Origin: Pectinatus brassicae
GTDB taxonomy: Bacteria; Bacillota; Negativicutes; Selenomonadales; Selenomonadaceae
Length of the DNA: 64,000 bases
Assembly (NCBI RefSeq): GCF_014201835.1
Contig: NZ_JACHFH010000007.1
Coordinates: 1 to 64,000 of the forward strand
Direction of reading: 5' to 3'
Every line of letters begins with the position of its first letter. Positions within the stretch are counted from its first letter, which is position 1. Shown in pieces: positions 1-8,708 of the stretch. The notes under the pieces were generated by a model. The model was not told the origin of the DNA. It saw only the letters and a list, made by a program, of their open reading frames with translations, and searched no databases. Position numbers and translations under genes: made by a program.

Positions 1-30
1 GTAGATTGTTGTTTAGCGATTACATTCTAA

Positions 31-1287
31 CACAAGGTTCATCATTATGGATTTTATTTATTTGTTCAATTTCATTTTACAACTGACCAATTAAAAGAAG
101 ACATTATTATTGATATAAATAAAAATAGAGAATTAAATAGTAAACAAGTACTTAATCAGGTTTTTGAAACAATATTTGATTTTATAATCAAGGAATATGT
201 CGGATTTAATATATTTCCTAAAAATATAAGTATCTATAAGCATATTTTTGAAGCATGTTTTTTTACTACATTATGTATTTTTATTAATACAACTAAACGT
301 ATTAAAGGTATATCACTTAGAAGATTTTTATATGATACTTCACCAAATAAATACAATTTTAAGGGTTCTTATAATGAAGAAAGATCAAAATATTATTTTG
401 ACTATGATTATCCAGAAAAAGACTCGTTGGGATTTAAGATTATTGAGCAAGAAGCAATAAAATTAAGGAAAATAAGAAATAGATTGTTATCAAAAAGGCA
501 AACTTATATAAAAAGATCTGAAGGGTCAGTAATGAGCATAGATTTAAAATTCGAATGGTCATTTATGTATGTTTTGGAAAAATTAGCAAATTCTAATGAG
601 GATTTATTTGATACATATAAGAGAATTGGCAATTTATATAATGATGTAGGTAAAGTACTGAGCTGGAATACCTCAGTGAATTTAGATAAAGCTCACCATC
701 GTGAATTAGTAGATGCATATAATAAATTTTTGAGTAAATTAAAAAAAATAGAATATAAAAACTTAGTAGATCTTCAAAAAGAAATACTGTTGCATATATG
801 TAAAGATAAATTGTATTATGGTATTAATATGTATAGATTTGAGCGGCAATTAAGATTATTCACTATTAGGAATGAAATAGGATATTTACTTAAGGCTAAA
901 GATGATGAAGAAGAACGTTATTTTATAAAAAAATCAATTATTTTAAATGATCTTCACTTTCCTAAGCTGTATAATGATTTTAGTGCATTTAATGAGATTG
1001 ATACTGTATTATCATATATGCAGCAATTTTCATCGCTTAAGAGTTGTGTTATAGGACCAAGTTGCCTAATTCTTGATAAATTAATAGAATTAAATATTTT
1101 TGGACAAAACTGGGAACAGCTTTTTCTTGATAATATAAATAATTTGACTGAAAAAGTTTTTTATAATCCTGATAAAATCGATTATAATGTTATAATAAGC
1201 TCACAGGAAAAATTTGAAAAAATTTTGAAGGCACCAGTAGAGTTTATGATTCATCAAATAGCGAAAATGTTTAAAGAGGAAATATGA
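31..1287 (+). CDS. Unknown protein, left-edge partial or frameshifted
   Basis: No family recognised. One frame is open from base 31, just after an in-frame TAA at 28-30, to the TGA at 1285-1287, about 418 codons. I find no in-frame ATG near its beginning; the first conventional start I see is TTG at 427, which would discard some 130 codons with the same Lys/Ile/Asn-rich character. Bases 3-83 are open in a different frame, so the gene probably enters from the left and changes frame near 40-80, which would make it damaged. The product looks soluble and helical with no evident motif. It ends just before a strong terminator. An annotator requiring a start codon would report 427-1287. Confidence 0.5.
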   Translation, partial: HKVHHYGFYLFVQFHFTTDQLKEDIIIDINKNRELNSKQVLNQVFETIFDFIIKEYVGFNIFPKNISIYKHIFEACFFTTLCIFINTTKRIKGISLRRFLYDTSPNKYNFKGSYNEERSKYYFDYDYPEKDSLGFKIIEQEAIKLRKIRNRLLSKRQTYIKRSEGSVMSIDLKFEWSFMYVLEKLANSNEDLFDTYKRIGNLYNDVGKVLSWNTSVNLDKAHHRELVDAYNKFLSKLKKIEYKNLVDLQKEILLHICKDKLYYGINMYRFERQLRLFTIRNEIGYLLKAKDDEEERYFIKKSIILNDLHFPKLYNDFSAFNEIDTVLSYMQQFSSLKSCVIGPSCLILDKLIELNIFGQNWEQLFLDNINNLTEKVFYNPDKIDYNVIISSQEKFEKILKAPVEFMIHQIAKMFKEEI

Positions 1288-1340
1288 ATTATCAAATAAG
1301 CTCTGTATATAACTATATATTCTTAATATGACCTTAGAAG

Positions 1341-1380
1341 AATCCCCATGCCAATTTATGGCATGGGGATTAATTTTATT
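1341..1380 (+). terminator. Intrinsic terminator
   Basis: A 12-bp perfect stem (AATCCCCATGCC, 1341-1352, with 1360-1371) has a 7-base loop and a T-rich tail. It closes the unknown gene at the left edge. Confidence 0.85.
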
Positions 1381-1588
1381 TAAGGGAGCTGAAAAATGTA
1401 TATTATGAAATTACTAACGTGATATTGTTAACTTCTAAAATCATAATTTTCAGTAGAATAAATATTACCCTATTTGTATTCGTAAAAGGAAGTGTTTTAC
1501 GGAGCTGAAAAAAAGCATGGTTAGTATTTGATTTGGGGATTTTTGCATTGTTATAATTTTAGTGGTTTTATGAAGGGAGGACAGTCAG
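1381..1588. other. Intergenic stretch with small hairpin
   Basis: No gene is supported here. CGTAAAA (1481-1487) pairs with TTTTACG (1495-1501). The 12-mer GGAGCTGAAAAA occurs twice, near 1385 and 1501, the first copy just upstream of an eight-codon ORF. I see no proven function; they could be leader features of the downstream regulator gene. Confidence 0.3.
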
Positions 1589-1921
1589 TTGATTAATATT
1601 GATTTTGATAATATCAATGATGACATTGTATATGAAGCATTTGAAGTTGAGGGTAATGAAGTTAATGCCTTTAATGATAGCTACCTAGAATTATTTGAGC
1701 TTATTGGTAAGGAGGCGATGCTTAAACTATTTAAGCATTTTCGTGGTGATAAGATAGATTGTCCTATGCGTTTATATCGTCCCGAATATATTGCGGATAT
1801 TGCTAAGTCGATATCAAATAGACGAGATCGTGCTAAAATTGCGAGGGCTGGTGGGTATTCGGCTAAGGTGATCGAAGGAATATTAAATAAACGCAGGAAA
1901 GAAAATGATGCTAAATCATAA
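1589..1921 (+). CDS. Mor-like transcriptional regulator
   Basis: A 110-residue acidic-then-basic protein. The N-terminal half is acidic. The middle region (about 45-70) resembles the segment before the helix-turn-helix in Mor/C middle-operon activators of Mu-like phages. The C-terminal half (about 70-105) is Arg/Lys-rich with a plausible helix-turn-helix around ARAGGYSAKVIEGIL. The start is TTG at 1589, chosen because GGGAGG lies 8 bases upstream. It is the only regulator-like gene at the left of the element and may control the following small genes. The family assignment is by resemblance only; it could be another small HTH protein. Confidence 0.45.
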   Translation: MINIDFDNINDDIVYEAFEVEGNEVNAFNDSYLELFELIGKEAMLKLFKHFRGDKIDCPMRLYRPEYIADIAKSISNRRDRAKIARAGGYSAKVIEGILNKRRKENDAKS

Positions 1922-1938
1922 ATAAGAGAGGTGTTGTA

Positions 1939-2136
1939 ATGGAAACAATAGCATTTTTAATTTATTTTGCAGTAGCTTGGAATGCAATAAACTATTTGCA
2001 AAATAGAATAGGATTAACATTCTTTATGAATTTACGAGGTTTTGCACAATTAATGCTTTATAAAGTATTTGCAGCTGTTTTATTTGGTTGGATAATAATT
2101 CCTATTACATTAGTTCATAGACTAATTAAAAGATAA
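1939..2136 (+). CDS. Small hydrophobic membrane protein
   Basis: A 65-residue protein with two hydrophobic stretches, about residues 3-17 and 38-60, and a short basic C-terminus, so most likely a small inner-membrane protein. A good ribosome site (AGAGGTG) precedes ATG 1939. It follows the Mor-like gene by 17 bases and may share its transcript. No family or function recognised. Confidence 0.5.
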   Translation: METIAFLIYFAVAWNAINYLQNRIGLTFFMNLRGFAQLMLYKVFAAVLFGWIIIPITLVHRLIKR

Positions 2137-2221
2137 GTAAAATTTCATAAAATAATTATTGACTAGATGCCAAATGCTTGATACCAGAAAAATAAATTTT
2201 ATATAATATGGAGGCGTTAAT

Positions 2222-2737
2222 ATGTTTGGTTCAAAAAAAATAGAAAATATCGAAAAAGAAAATGCAGAATTCAGCAATAATATACAAAAAAAGAAAAAAA
2301 GTAACAAATTAAAATACGTGCTATACAGTATAGTTGCTTTAGTGGTCGTGTTTATCGTTATAGCAAATTGGGAAGGAAGTACAAATTATGTATCTACAGT
2401 AGAAAAGCATAAACCTTTAACTAGCCAAGGAATGATGCTTACATATGCTGATGTATTAAATAAATATATTGAATCGCCAAAATGGGAATCAAGTGAATCG
2501 GGCGACATTGGGTATGTTGATATAAGCGGAATAATAAAAGGTTCAAATAAAAAGATAGATGTAAAAATTAAAGTAGCGCCCATGGCTAATGACTCAAAGC
2601 ATGTTTCAATAAGGCCAGAGTCTATAACACTTAATAGCAATTCACCTTCTACGCAAGCAGCTGCTGAACAAATATTATTATATATGTTTTCAGCTTGTCA
2701 GCGAGGAGAGACAGACATTGGCTATTATTTCAATTAA
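2222..2737 (+). CDS. Membrane-anchored protein of unknown function
   Basis: A 171-residue protein with a charged cytoplasmic N-terminus (1-32, Lys-rich), one transmembrane helix (about 33-52) and an extracytoplasmic domain of about 115 residues. A GGAGGCG site lies just upstream of ATG 2222. The soluble part has beta-rich character and only a late single cysteine (CQRGETDIG). No family recognised. The next gene also encodes an exported protein, so this part of the element is devoted to surface-exposed products. Confidence 0.55.
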   Translation: MFGSKKIENIEKENAEFSNNIQKKKKSNKLKYVLYSIVALVVVFIVIANWEGSTNYVSTVEKHKPLTSQGMMLTYADVLNKYIESPKWESSESGDIGYVDISGIIKGSNKKIDVKIKVAPMANDSKHVSIRPESITLNSNSPSTQAAAEQILLYMFSACQRGETDIGYYFN

Positions 2738-2774
2738 GTAATGAATTTCTAAAAAATATATAAGTAATTAGATT

Positions 2775-2819
2775 AATGCGTATGGGAGTGCAATATAATT
2801 TCCATGCGCATATTATTTA
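2775..2819 (+). terminator. Probable terminator
   Basis: AATGCGTATGG (2775-2785) pairs with CCATGCGCATA (2802-2812) apart from one wobble pair, followed by a short AT-rich tail. It is weaker than other terminators in the window. Confidence 0.4.
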
Positions 2820-2887
2820 TCAGGGTAGTTTTATAATAGTGAACAGCAAAACTTGATTAATACATTAAAATACAGGGGGGGCTAATT

Positions 2888-4006
2888 TTGAAAGAATTAT
2901 TTATGATACTATTTGCAGTTATTTTATTCTTATGCACTGCATGTTCAAGTGATAAAGAAACTAATAGTGACAATAAGCCAGTTCAACTTTCGCAAACTTA
3001 TAAAAATGAAACAGAAGGGTTTAGTTTTAAATATCCAAAAGACTGGCAGGTAAAAAAAGGTAATATATCATCTGAACTTATTAAAATTCAATCACCTGAT
3101 GGAATGGCAAAAATTATGGTTTTTAAAATAGTAACAAACCCATTTGGGATTTTAACAGATGATCAGGAAGCAGTTAAGAACGCTGTTAATGAGATGCATG
3201 AGTTTGTTTCAACTAGTAATATAAAATTTGGTGATATACCTGTGAAAGAGCTAGTCTATCAGACAAATGGACTAAAAGGTGATTATATATCAAAAAATTA
3301 TTTCTATGTGTTAGGTGGAAATAGCTATCAAGTTATTTGTTCATTTAAAATAAGTGAACGAGAAAAATATGAACCAATAATAGAAGCAATTGTAAAAAGC
3401 TATACTGTCACTGGCGCACATAGTGAGCTAAGTGGACATTCAACTATAAATATAGCTGAAGCTAAAACAATTATTCAAACATGGGTTAATATGCATAAAT
3501 TTCCTTCATCGGTTTCTATTACTGATGGTGATGAAAAGCCGCATAAATTACCTAGCTCAAATGAAGAATACTATATGTTTCAATTACAAGGTCTGCATCG
3601 AGTGTATGATATTCTTGTAGATGTAAAAACTAAAGAATTATTTGTGTATGAAACGGGAAAACCTGAAAAATTAGAACCGTGGTATCACAAATATATTGAG
3701 CCATATGTTAATACTAATAATGCTGATAGTAGTAAAGAGAGTAATTATATTGATAAAAACTTTGAATGGGTTGAAAGGCCTCATGTTAATAATGAAAATA
3801 TTATTGGTAAAATAAAAAATATATCTACTGGGGAACGACGTAAAATTTCTATTAGTTTTCTTTTATATGACTATCAAGGTAACCAAATCGGCACGACCGT
3901 CGATATTACGCCAATATTAAAAGAGGGGATAGTTTGGAGTTTTAAAGCTCCAGTACATGATGCAAAGGTTACTGATTATGAATTGGGAGAAATAAACTAC
4001 CAATAA
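2888..4006 (+). CDS. PsbP-like / FxLYD-like lipoprotein
   Basis: A 372-residue predicted lipoprotein. A hydrophobic signal (4-15) runs into CTAC, with the lipid cysteine probably Cys19; Cys at -3 is atypical for a lipobox. Residues about 37-175 resemble PsbP-type domains (YKNETEGFSFKYPKDWQV). The C-terminal part, about 290-372, resembles FxLYD domains (ISFLLYDYQGNQIGTT). The middle section is unassigned. Start is TTG 2888 with a G-rich ribosome site ending at 2881. Such proteins sit on the outer face of the membrane; their substrate or partner is unknown. No enzymatic motif is seen. Confidence 0.6.
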   Translation: MKELFMILFAVILFLCTACSSDKETNSDNKPVQLSQTYKNETEGFSFKYPKDWQVKKGNISSELIKIQSPDGMAKIMVFKIVTNPFGILTDDQEAVKNAVNEMHEFVSTSNIKFGDIPVKELVYQTNGLKGDYISKNYFYVLGGNSYQVICSFKISEREKYEPIIEAIVKSYTVTGAHSELSGHSTINIAEAKTIIQTWVNMHKFPSSVSITDGDEKPHKLPSSNEEYYMFQLQGLHRVYDILVDVKTKELFVYETGKPEKLEPWYHKYIEPYVNTNNADSSKESNYIDKNFEWVERPHVNNENIIGKIKNISTGERRKISISFLLYDYQGNQIGTTVDITPILKEGIVWSFKAPVHDAKVTDYELGEINYQ

Positions 4007-4093
4007 AACAGGTCGTTATAATTAAGTTGATCGAAGATGTACATCTTTCAATTATATATTATTAATTAAATATATATAGAAGGAGGTAATTTA

Positions 4094-4207
4094 ATGTCTA
4101 GGGAAAAAATTAGTGAGTATATATTATTTGCAGCTTCTGTGGTAATTACTACTTTAAAAGCTATTATCGAACAAAAAGATTCACAGGAGAATAATAAGCA
4201 AAAGTAA
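4094..4207 (+). CDS. 37-residue small protein
   Basis: A short ORF with a near-perfect ribosome site (AAGGAGGT, about 6 bases before ATG 4094) followed directly by a terminator, so it is likely expressed. The product has a hydrophobic core (about 9-25) flanked by charged ends, consistent with a membrane-associated microprotein. No relative recognised. Confidence 0.5.
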   Translation: MSREKISEYILFAASVVITTLKAIIEQKDSQENNKQK

Positions 4208-4221
4208 TACTGATTTAAAAG

Positions 4222-4250
4222 AAGGGCTTCCAATGCGGAAGCCCTTTTAG
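4222..4250 (+). terminator. Intrinsic terminator
   Basis: AAGGGCTTCC (4222-4231), loop AATGC, then GGAAGCCCTT (4237-4246) and TTAG. Ends the small-protein transcript. Confidence 0.85.
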
Positions 4251-4314
4251 TATTTTAGGAGTTATTTATTTTAGCTAACAATAAAATTATATAGATTTTA
4301 AGGGAGAGATTATT

Positions 4315-5253
4315 ATGTCAGCAAATGTAGAAACAATGTTTTATACGAGAGTAGCACCATGGCATGGACTTGGTGTTCGTGTAGAATCAGCTTTAAATTC
4401 AACGGAAGCTATTGAACAATCAGGGCTTAACTGGAATGTAATTCAGCGTCCCATTATGACGGATACTTATACTACAATTCCAGGTTATAAAGCTAATATT
4501 AGGGATATTGATGAAAAAGTTCTTGGTGTAGTTACTGACCGCTATAAGGTTGTCCAAAATTCAGAAGCATTTGCATTTACAGATGCTTTATTAGGCGAAG
4601 GGGTACGTTATGAAACAGCAGGGGCTTTGCAAGGTGGTCGTAAGATTTGGCTACTTGCTAAACTTCCAGATAAATACATTATTGAGGGAGAACAAATTGA
4701 GCCATATCTTGTATTTAGCAGCTCGCATGATGGTAATGGTGCTATTAAAGTAGCAATGACTCCTGTAAGGGTAGTTTGTCAAAATACACTTAATATGGCA
4801 TTGTCTTCAGCTAGACGTATGTGGTCAACTGTGCATGTAGGTAATTTGGTTAATAAAATGGATGATGCACATAATACGCTATTATTAGCAGAGAAATACA
4901 TGGGTAAACTTGGAGCCGAAATTTCGCACCTATCTAAAATAAAACTGACTGATACTAAAGTCATGGAGTATATTGATATGCTGCTTCCAATGAATGATAA
5001 TCCTACTGATATTCATAAGAAAAATATAATACGGGTTAGGGAAGATATGAAGTTAAGATATTTCGATGCGCCAGATCTTAAGGGATATGTTGGCAAAAAT
5101 GCTTATCGTTTTATCTGCGCAGTATCAGATTTTGCTACACATAGCCAACCGCTTCGGGAAACTGCAAATTATAGGGAGAATGTATTTGCAAAAACGGTTG
5201 AAGGTAATCCGTTGATTGATAAAGCCTATGAACTTGTGCGCTCAGCAGGATAA
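4315..5253 (+). CDS. DUF932 phage/plasmid-like protein
   Basis: A 312-residue protein whose N-terminus (METMFYTR-type start followed by WHGLG and LNWNVIQRP) is characteristic of the DUF932 / TIGR03299 phage-plasmid family. The family is common on plasmids and prophages and is suspected to act in DNA metabolism, but its biochemistry is not settled. Start ATG 4315 follows AAGGGAGAG. It has its own terminators on either side. The next two genes form a recombination set, so the three are best read as one plasmid-like DNA-processing module. Confidence 0.8.
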   Translation: MSANVETMFYTRVAPWHGLGVRVESALNSTEAIEQSGLNWNVIQRPIMTDTYTTIPGYKANIRDIDEKVLGVVTDRYKVVQNSEAFAFTDALLGEGVRYETAGALQGGRKIWLLAKLPDKYIIEGEQIEPYLVFSSSHDGNGAIKVAMTPVRVVCQNTLNMALSSARRMWSTVHVGNLVNKMDDAHNTLLLAEKYMGKLGAEISHLSKIKLTDTKVMEYIDMLLPMNDNPTDIHKKNIIRVREDMKLRYFDAPDLKGYVGKNAYRFICAVSDFATHSQPLRETANYRENVFAKTVEGNPLIDKAYELVRSAG

Positions 5254-5275
5254 TTATATCTATAGAATCAGATTA

Positions 5276-5316
5276 AATACGGGTATGTGATAAATTGTCA
5301 CATACCCGTATTTTAT
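5276..5316 (+). terminator. Intrinsic terminator
   Basis: A perfect 15-bp stem, AATACGGGTATGTGA (5276-5290) with 5298-5312, 7-base loop, then a T-run. Ends the DUF932 gene. Confidence 0.85.
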
Positions 5317-5338
5317 TATATAAAACGAGGTGTAGCAA

Positions 5339-6280
5339 ATGACAATTATTTTAGCGTCAACTGAAAACATGCCCTATGATGAGTGGCTTAATTGGCGGAA
5401 AAAGGGGATTGGCGGGTCAGATGCTTCTGTAGTATGTGGCGTTAACCGTTATAAATCGCCTGTAGAACTTTGGATGGATAAAACAAATCAAATACCTTAT
5501 CAAGAAGCAGGAGAAGCCGCTTATTGGGGAAATCAGCTTGAATCCTTAGTTAGGACAGAATTTACCAAGAGAACTGGGATTGAAGTTAATTTAACTAAAA
5601 AGCTTTTGCAAAGTGAAGCTCATCCATTTATGTTAGCAAATTTAGATGGTGAGTGCATTCATCCAATTCATGGGAAATGTGTATTTGAAGCAAAAACAGC
5701 ATCAGCTTATAAAGTAAGTGAATGGGATGATGCCATACCAGATGAATATATGTTACAAGTTCAACATTATATGGCTGTTACTGGATATATGGGGACATAT
5801 ATTGCTGTCTTAATTGGTGGAAATACTTTTCGCTGGAAATTTATTGAACGTGATGAAGCATTAATTTCAATGTTAATTCAATTAGAATCGGACTTTTGGA
5901 AACATGTCCAAGATATTATTCCTCTGCCATTGGATGGATCAAAAGCAGCAGCTAAATTTCTTGGTGAACGATTTCCTAATAGTATATCTGCATCTAAAAC
6001 AAAATTACCAGATACAGCTATTAAATTTATACAACAATATGAAAATGCCTGTACCAATGTCAATAAATATTCAGAACAAAAGCAAGAAGCAGAAAATCAG
6101 CTAAAAAATATGTTAGGCGATAATGAAATTGGTACTGTGGACGATCGAGTTGTTGCGTGGAAAAGCATATCTCAGGAACGTTTAGATGGAAAGACCTTAA
6201 AGACTGAACATCCAAGACTTTATAAAAAATATGCAAATAAAACATCATACCGACGCTTTTCCATAAAAGCGGCTATGTAA
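5339..6280 (+). CDS. YqaJ-family phage-type exonuclease
   Basis: A 313-residue member of the lambda-exonuclease-like YqaJ family, which resects double-stranded DNA 5'-3' to load a recombinase. Visible motifs in order: WLNWRKKGIGGSDA near residue 15-30, GNQLESLVR, Asp103 in NLDGE, the E-x-K pair Glu117/Lys119 in FEAKTA, and QVQHYMAVTG. These are the expected PD-(D/E)xK metal ligands, so the enzyme should be active. The C-terminal 90 residues include a coiled segment. AGGTG precedes ATG 5339. The next gene starts 14 bases later and probably encodes the functional partner. Confidence 0.85.
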   Translation: MTIILASTENMPYDEWLNWRKKGIGGSDASVVCGVNRYKSPVELWMDKTNQIPYQEAGEAAYWGNQLESLVRTEFTKRTGIEVNLTKKLLQSEAHPFMLANLDGECIHPIHGKCVFEAKTASAYKVSEWDDAIPDEYMLQVQHYMAVTGYMGTYIAVLIGGNTFRWKFIERDEALISMLIQLESDFWKHVQDIIPLPLDGSKAAAKFLGERFPNSISASKTKLPDTAIKFIQQYENACTNVNKYSEQKQEAENQLKNMLGDNEIGTVDDRVVAWKSISQERLDGKTLKTEHPRLYKKYANKTSYRRFSIKAAM

Positions 6281-6294
6281 AAGGGAGAATTATT

Positions 6295-7071
6295 ATGAAT
6301 ACGGAAAAATTAAAAGATAAACTAGGGGATAAATTACAGGCTTTGCAGGAACCTAAGCAAGAAATAGCTAGTTTAACTAAGCCAAATACGACAATAGTTC
6401 CGATTGATTCTAACTATATAGCATTAACAAATAATGCGTTAGATATTATCAAGGAGAATTTAAAGAATCAACCATTATCAGTTCAACTCTTTGATATTGT
6501 TAAGTCCCCGTCTGGTGGTGCAACTTCATTTACTGTACCGGGGTTATCTGGAGATGAAATATATAAAGAATTAACAGGTATTGTACTTGATTATGCTACA
6601 CCTCGTGCTTATTGGGATACTCCTGATCCAGTAGAAGGTACGCCACCAGTATGCTATAGCCACGATAGCTTGATGTCATATGAAGGGAAACCTTGTAAGC
6701 ATTGCCCGTTTAATGATTTTGGTTCAAAAGATGGCGAGTCCAATGCTAAGGCTTGCAAGGAATTTGTAATGATATTCCTTTTACGCCCAGATAATATAAT
6801 GCCAATTATTATTAGGGTTCCAGTAACAAGTAAATTGATTTTCCAGCGTTATATGACAAGGTTAATTGGAAAAATGATGCCATTATCTGGAGTGGTTACA
6901 AAAATAACATTAGATAAAACAACCAATAAAACAGGGCAGCCCTATTCGCTATATAATTTTGAGGCCGTTAGCATCCTTAGTTCAGAAGAAAGTGCGAAAG
7001 CTAGAACTTTTGGTAAACAATTTATGGATATAGTTAACGCTGCTGAACTTAATATTCAGGAAGCTAGTTAA
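6295..7071 (+). CDS. Unknown four-cysteine partner of YqaJ exonuclease
   Basis: A 258-residue protein in the same transcript as the exonuclease, in the slot where a RecT or Erf annealing protein is often found. I do not recognise it as RecT. It has a possible zinc site, Cys120, Cys134, Cys137 and Cys154 (C-x13-C-x2-C-x16-C), between two folded halves. The C-terminal half carries a beta-strand pattern that could be an OB-like fold. By position it could bind single-stranded DNA or anneal strands; this is inference. Start ATG 6295 follows AAGGGAGAA. Confidence 0.65.
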   Translation: MNTEKLKDKLGDKLQALQEPKQEIASLTKPNTTIVPIDSNYIALTNNALDIIKENLKNQPLSVQLFDIVKSPSGGATSFTVPGLSGDEIYKELTGIVLDYATPRAYWDTPDPVEGTPPVCYSHDSLMSYEGKPCKHCPFNDFGSKDGESNAKACKEFVMIFLLRPDNIMPIIIRVPVTSKLIFQRYMTRLIGKMMPLSGVVTKITLDKTTNKTGQPYSLYNFEAVSILSSEESAKARTFGKQFMDIVNAAELNIQEAS

Positions 7072-7088
7072 TGTGATAGTTGAATAGA

Positions 7089-7122
7089 AAATAGATGGGG
7101 GTTATCCTGTCTATTTTTTTAT
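7089..7122 (+). terminator. Probable intrinsic terminator
   Basis: AAATAGA (7089-7095) pairs with TCTATTT (7110-7116) across a 14-base loop, followed by TTTT. It would end the exonuclease transcript. Confidence 0.5.
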
Positions 7123-7567
7123 ATATTTATTAGCAATAAATGGTGATCTAAATGAATTTTATTGAGGTGTACAATATAGAATTATTACTTAAAAAGTAAT
7201 TAAATCTTTTAAATATGATGGGTAAAAGTTCTAGTTGCTCATAGCATAATATTTAATATATCTATAGTAATAATATATCCTTTTAATAGTAGAAGATATG
7301 AAATAGATAAAGTGGTAATATTATTTATATTATTAGAGTGAAAATTTGGCTTTATAAATTAATATTAGTGTAACAAGAAAGGATTTGTCATGTAGGAATT
7401 ATTATTTATTATATAAAGCATATACATATAAGTAAAAAAGAATAGATCAATAAAAGTTTACTGGGAATAGTAATAAGTAGCTATGCAATGAGAATAACAC
7501 GATGATAATAGAAAATATGATAGAAAAAATACAAGAAATAGTTGTAATATAGATTGGAGGAATTAAA
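7123..7567. other. AT-rich non-coding gap before rep-like gene
   Basis: About 445 bases, extremely AT-rich, with no supported ORF. I saw no clear iterons or direct repeats. Its position directly upstream of the candidate Rep gene makes it a possible replication or control region, but nothing in the sequence proves this. Confidence 0.3.
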
Positions 7568-8560
7568 ATGATTTATGCACCACATACATTCGAGCTTTCG
7601 CTTATACTTAATACAAGTGATTTTGGCAAATGGAAAAATAATGCATATAAAAATGCAGAAGGAAATTATCGGTTATATAGGAAAAATAATATTATTCGTG
7701 ATGATGCTTTTAAAGATAAAGGTGTTAAAATTGAATATCATGACAATACTTTCAAGAAAAAAATTAAACTTATAGTAAATCCCACTAAGTTGCTTGGAGG
7801 TAATGATATAAAAAAATTATGGAAACCTAATAACGGTAATATATTGGAGCTTTTACGTAAAGTGAAAATATATGTTAAGGCATATTTTGACGCTGAATAT
7901 AAATTGGGCGATTTTAAATTAACCCGTATAGATTTTACTGTGAATATTAATGTTGGCGATAAAAAAAGCGTGTCTGCCTATATAAAAGTATTACATAACA
8001 TTGGAAAAGTTAAAGGTTTCAAACCGAAGTATGACAAAAATGATAAAAAGATTGATAATGATTTGAGTTTTGATTTGGACGGCAATTCCAATGGAATTGA
8101 ATTTACAGCGTACGATAAAGAGGCTGCATCTGAGAAAAAAGAAGCAAAAGGAATTTTACGTGCAGAAGTACGGTTAAAAAAACAGAAAGCTATTTGCAAG
8201 TATACGGATGAAACCGCTACAGCAAAACAAATAAAACAATTGGCAAAAAATAGTGAAAAAATATTTTTAGAGATTTTTTCGCATATAGTTCCATATGGGA
8301 ATTATTATAAAAAAAATAAAGCTGTGCAACTAATTGAGGATAATATTTCCAAACAAAAGTCTAGAACAAAGATGATTCAATTGATAGAACTTATACCGAA
8401 AAAGAAATCACTATATCTTGCCCAAAAAGAAATGAACGATAGAAATATTGATAAAATAATGATAATGTTTGCAGAAATCAACGTATCACCCGTGACTATT
8501 AGTAAGAGGCAGAAAATAAGTTCCCTTAAAAATTTATATTCGTATTTAATTGAAGAATAA
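7568..8560 (+). CDS. Candidate rolling-circle replication initiator
   Basis: A 330-residue basic protein. The spaced blocks LTRIDFTVNI (about residue 119-128) and IEFTAYDK followed by GILRAEVRLKK (about 178-205) recall the Rep_trans-type (pT181/RepC-like) initiation factors, where an R-x-D strand and a Y-D-K...R-x-E pattern form the catalytic core. I cannot name the nicking tyrosine with certainty; Tyr184 in AYDK is the obvious candidate. TTGGAGGAATT precedes ATG 7568. A strong hairpin starts 10 bases after its stop, as expected if the origin lies beside rep. It could instead be an unrelated phage protein. Confidence 0.45.
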   Translation: MIYAPHTFELSLILNTSDFGKWKNNAYKNAEGNYRLYRKNNIIRDDAFKDKGVKIEYHDNTFKKKIKLIVNPTKLLGGNDIKKLWKPNNGNILELLRKVKIYVKAYFDAEYKLGDFKLTRIDFTVNINVGDKKSVSAYIKVLHNIGKVKGFKPKYDKNDKKIDNDLSFDLDGNSNGIEFTAYDKEAASEKKEAKGILRAEVRLKKQKAICKYTDETATAKQIKQLAKNSEKIFLEIFSHIVPYGNYYKKNKAVQLIEDNISKQKSRTKMIQLIELIPKKKSLYLAQKEMNDRNIDKIMIMFAEINVSPVTISKRQKISSLKNLYSYLIEE

Positions 8561-8569
8561 TAAAGCTTT

Positions 8570-8606
8570 GGCAGACAGGAGGCTCTTAGAAGCCTACTGT
8601 CTATGC
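8570..8606. repeat. Strong hairpin after rep-like gene
   Basis: GGCA-GACAG-G-AGGCT (8570-8584) pairs with AGCCT-A-CTGTC-TA-TGCC (8591-8606) around a 6-base loop. There is no T-run after it, so it is not a standard terminator. A nick-site hairpin (double-strand origin) for the preceding Rep is one reading. Confidence 0.5.
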
Positions 8607-8658
8607 CATGAAAATTATCAATATTGATAATATATTTCGGTTATAACCATAAAAACTA

Positions 8659-8687
8659 TTGATTTTTTATGTTGTTTAGACTATATT
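8659..8687 (+). promoter_or_regulatory. Promoter of DUF4143 ATPase gene
   Basis: TTGATT, 17-base spacer, TATATT, ending 21 bases before the start codon. Confidence 0.55.
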
Positions 8688-8708
8688 ACTTGCAAGGGGG
8701 TGGTGACT

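Noticed and set aside
7123-7567. Iterons or a CRISPR array before the rep-like gene
   Set aside because: No repeated unit with regular spacing was seen; no CRISPR array was seen anywhere in the window.
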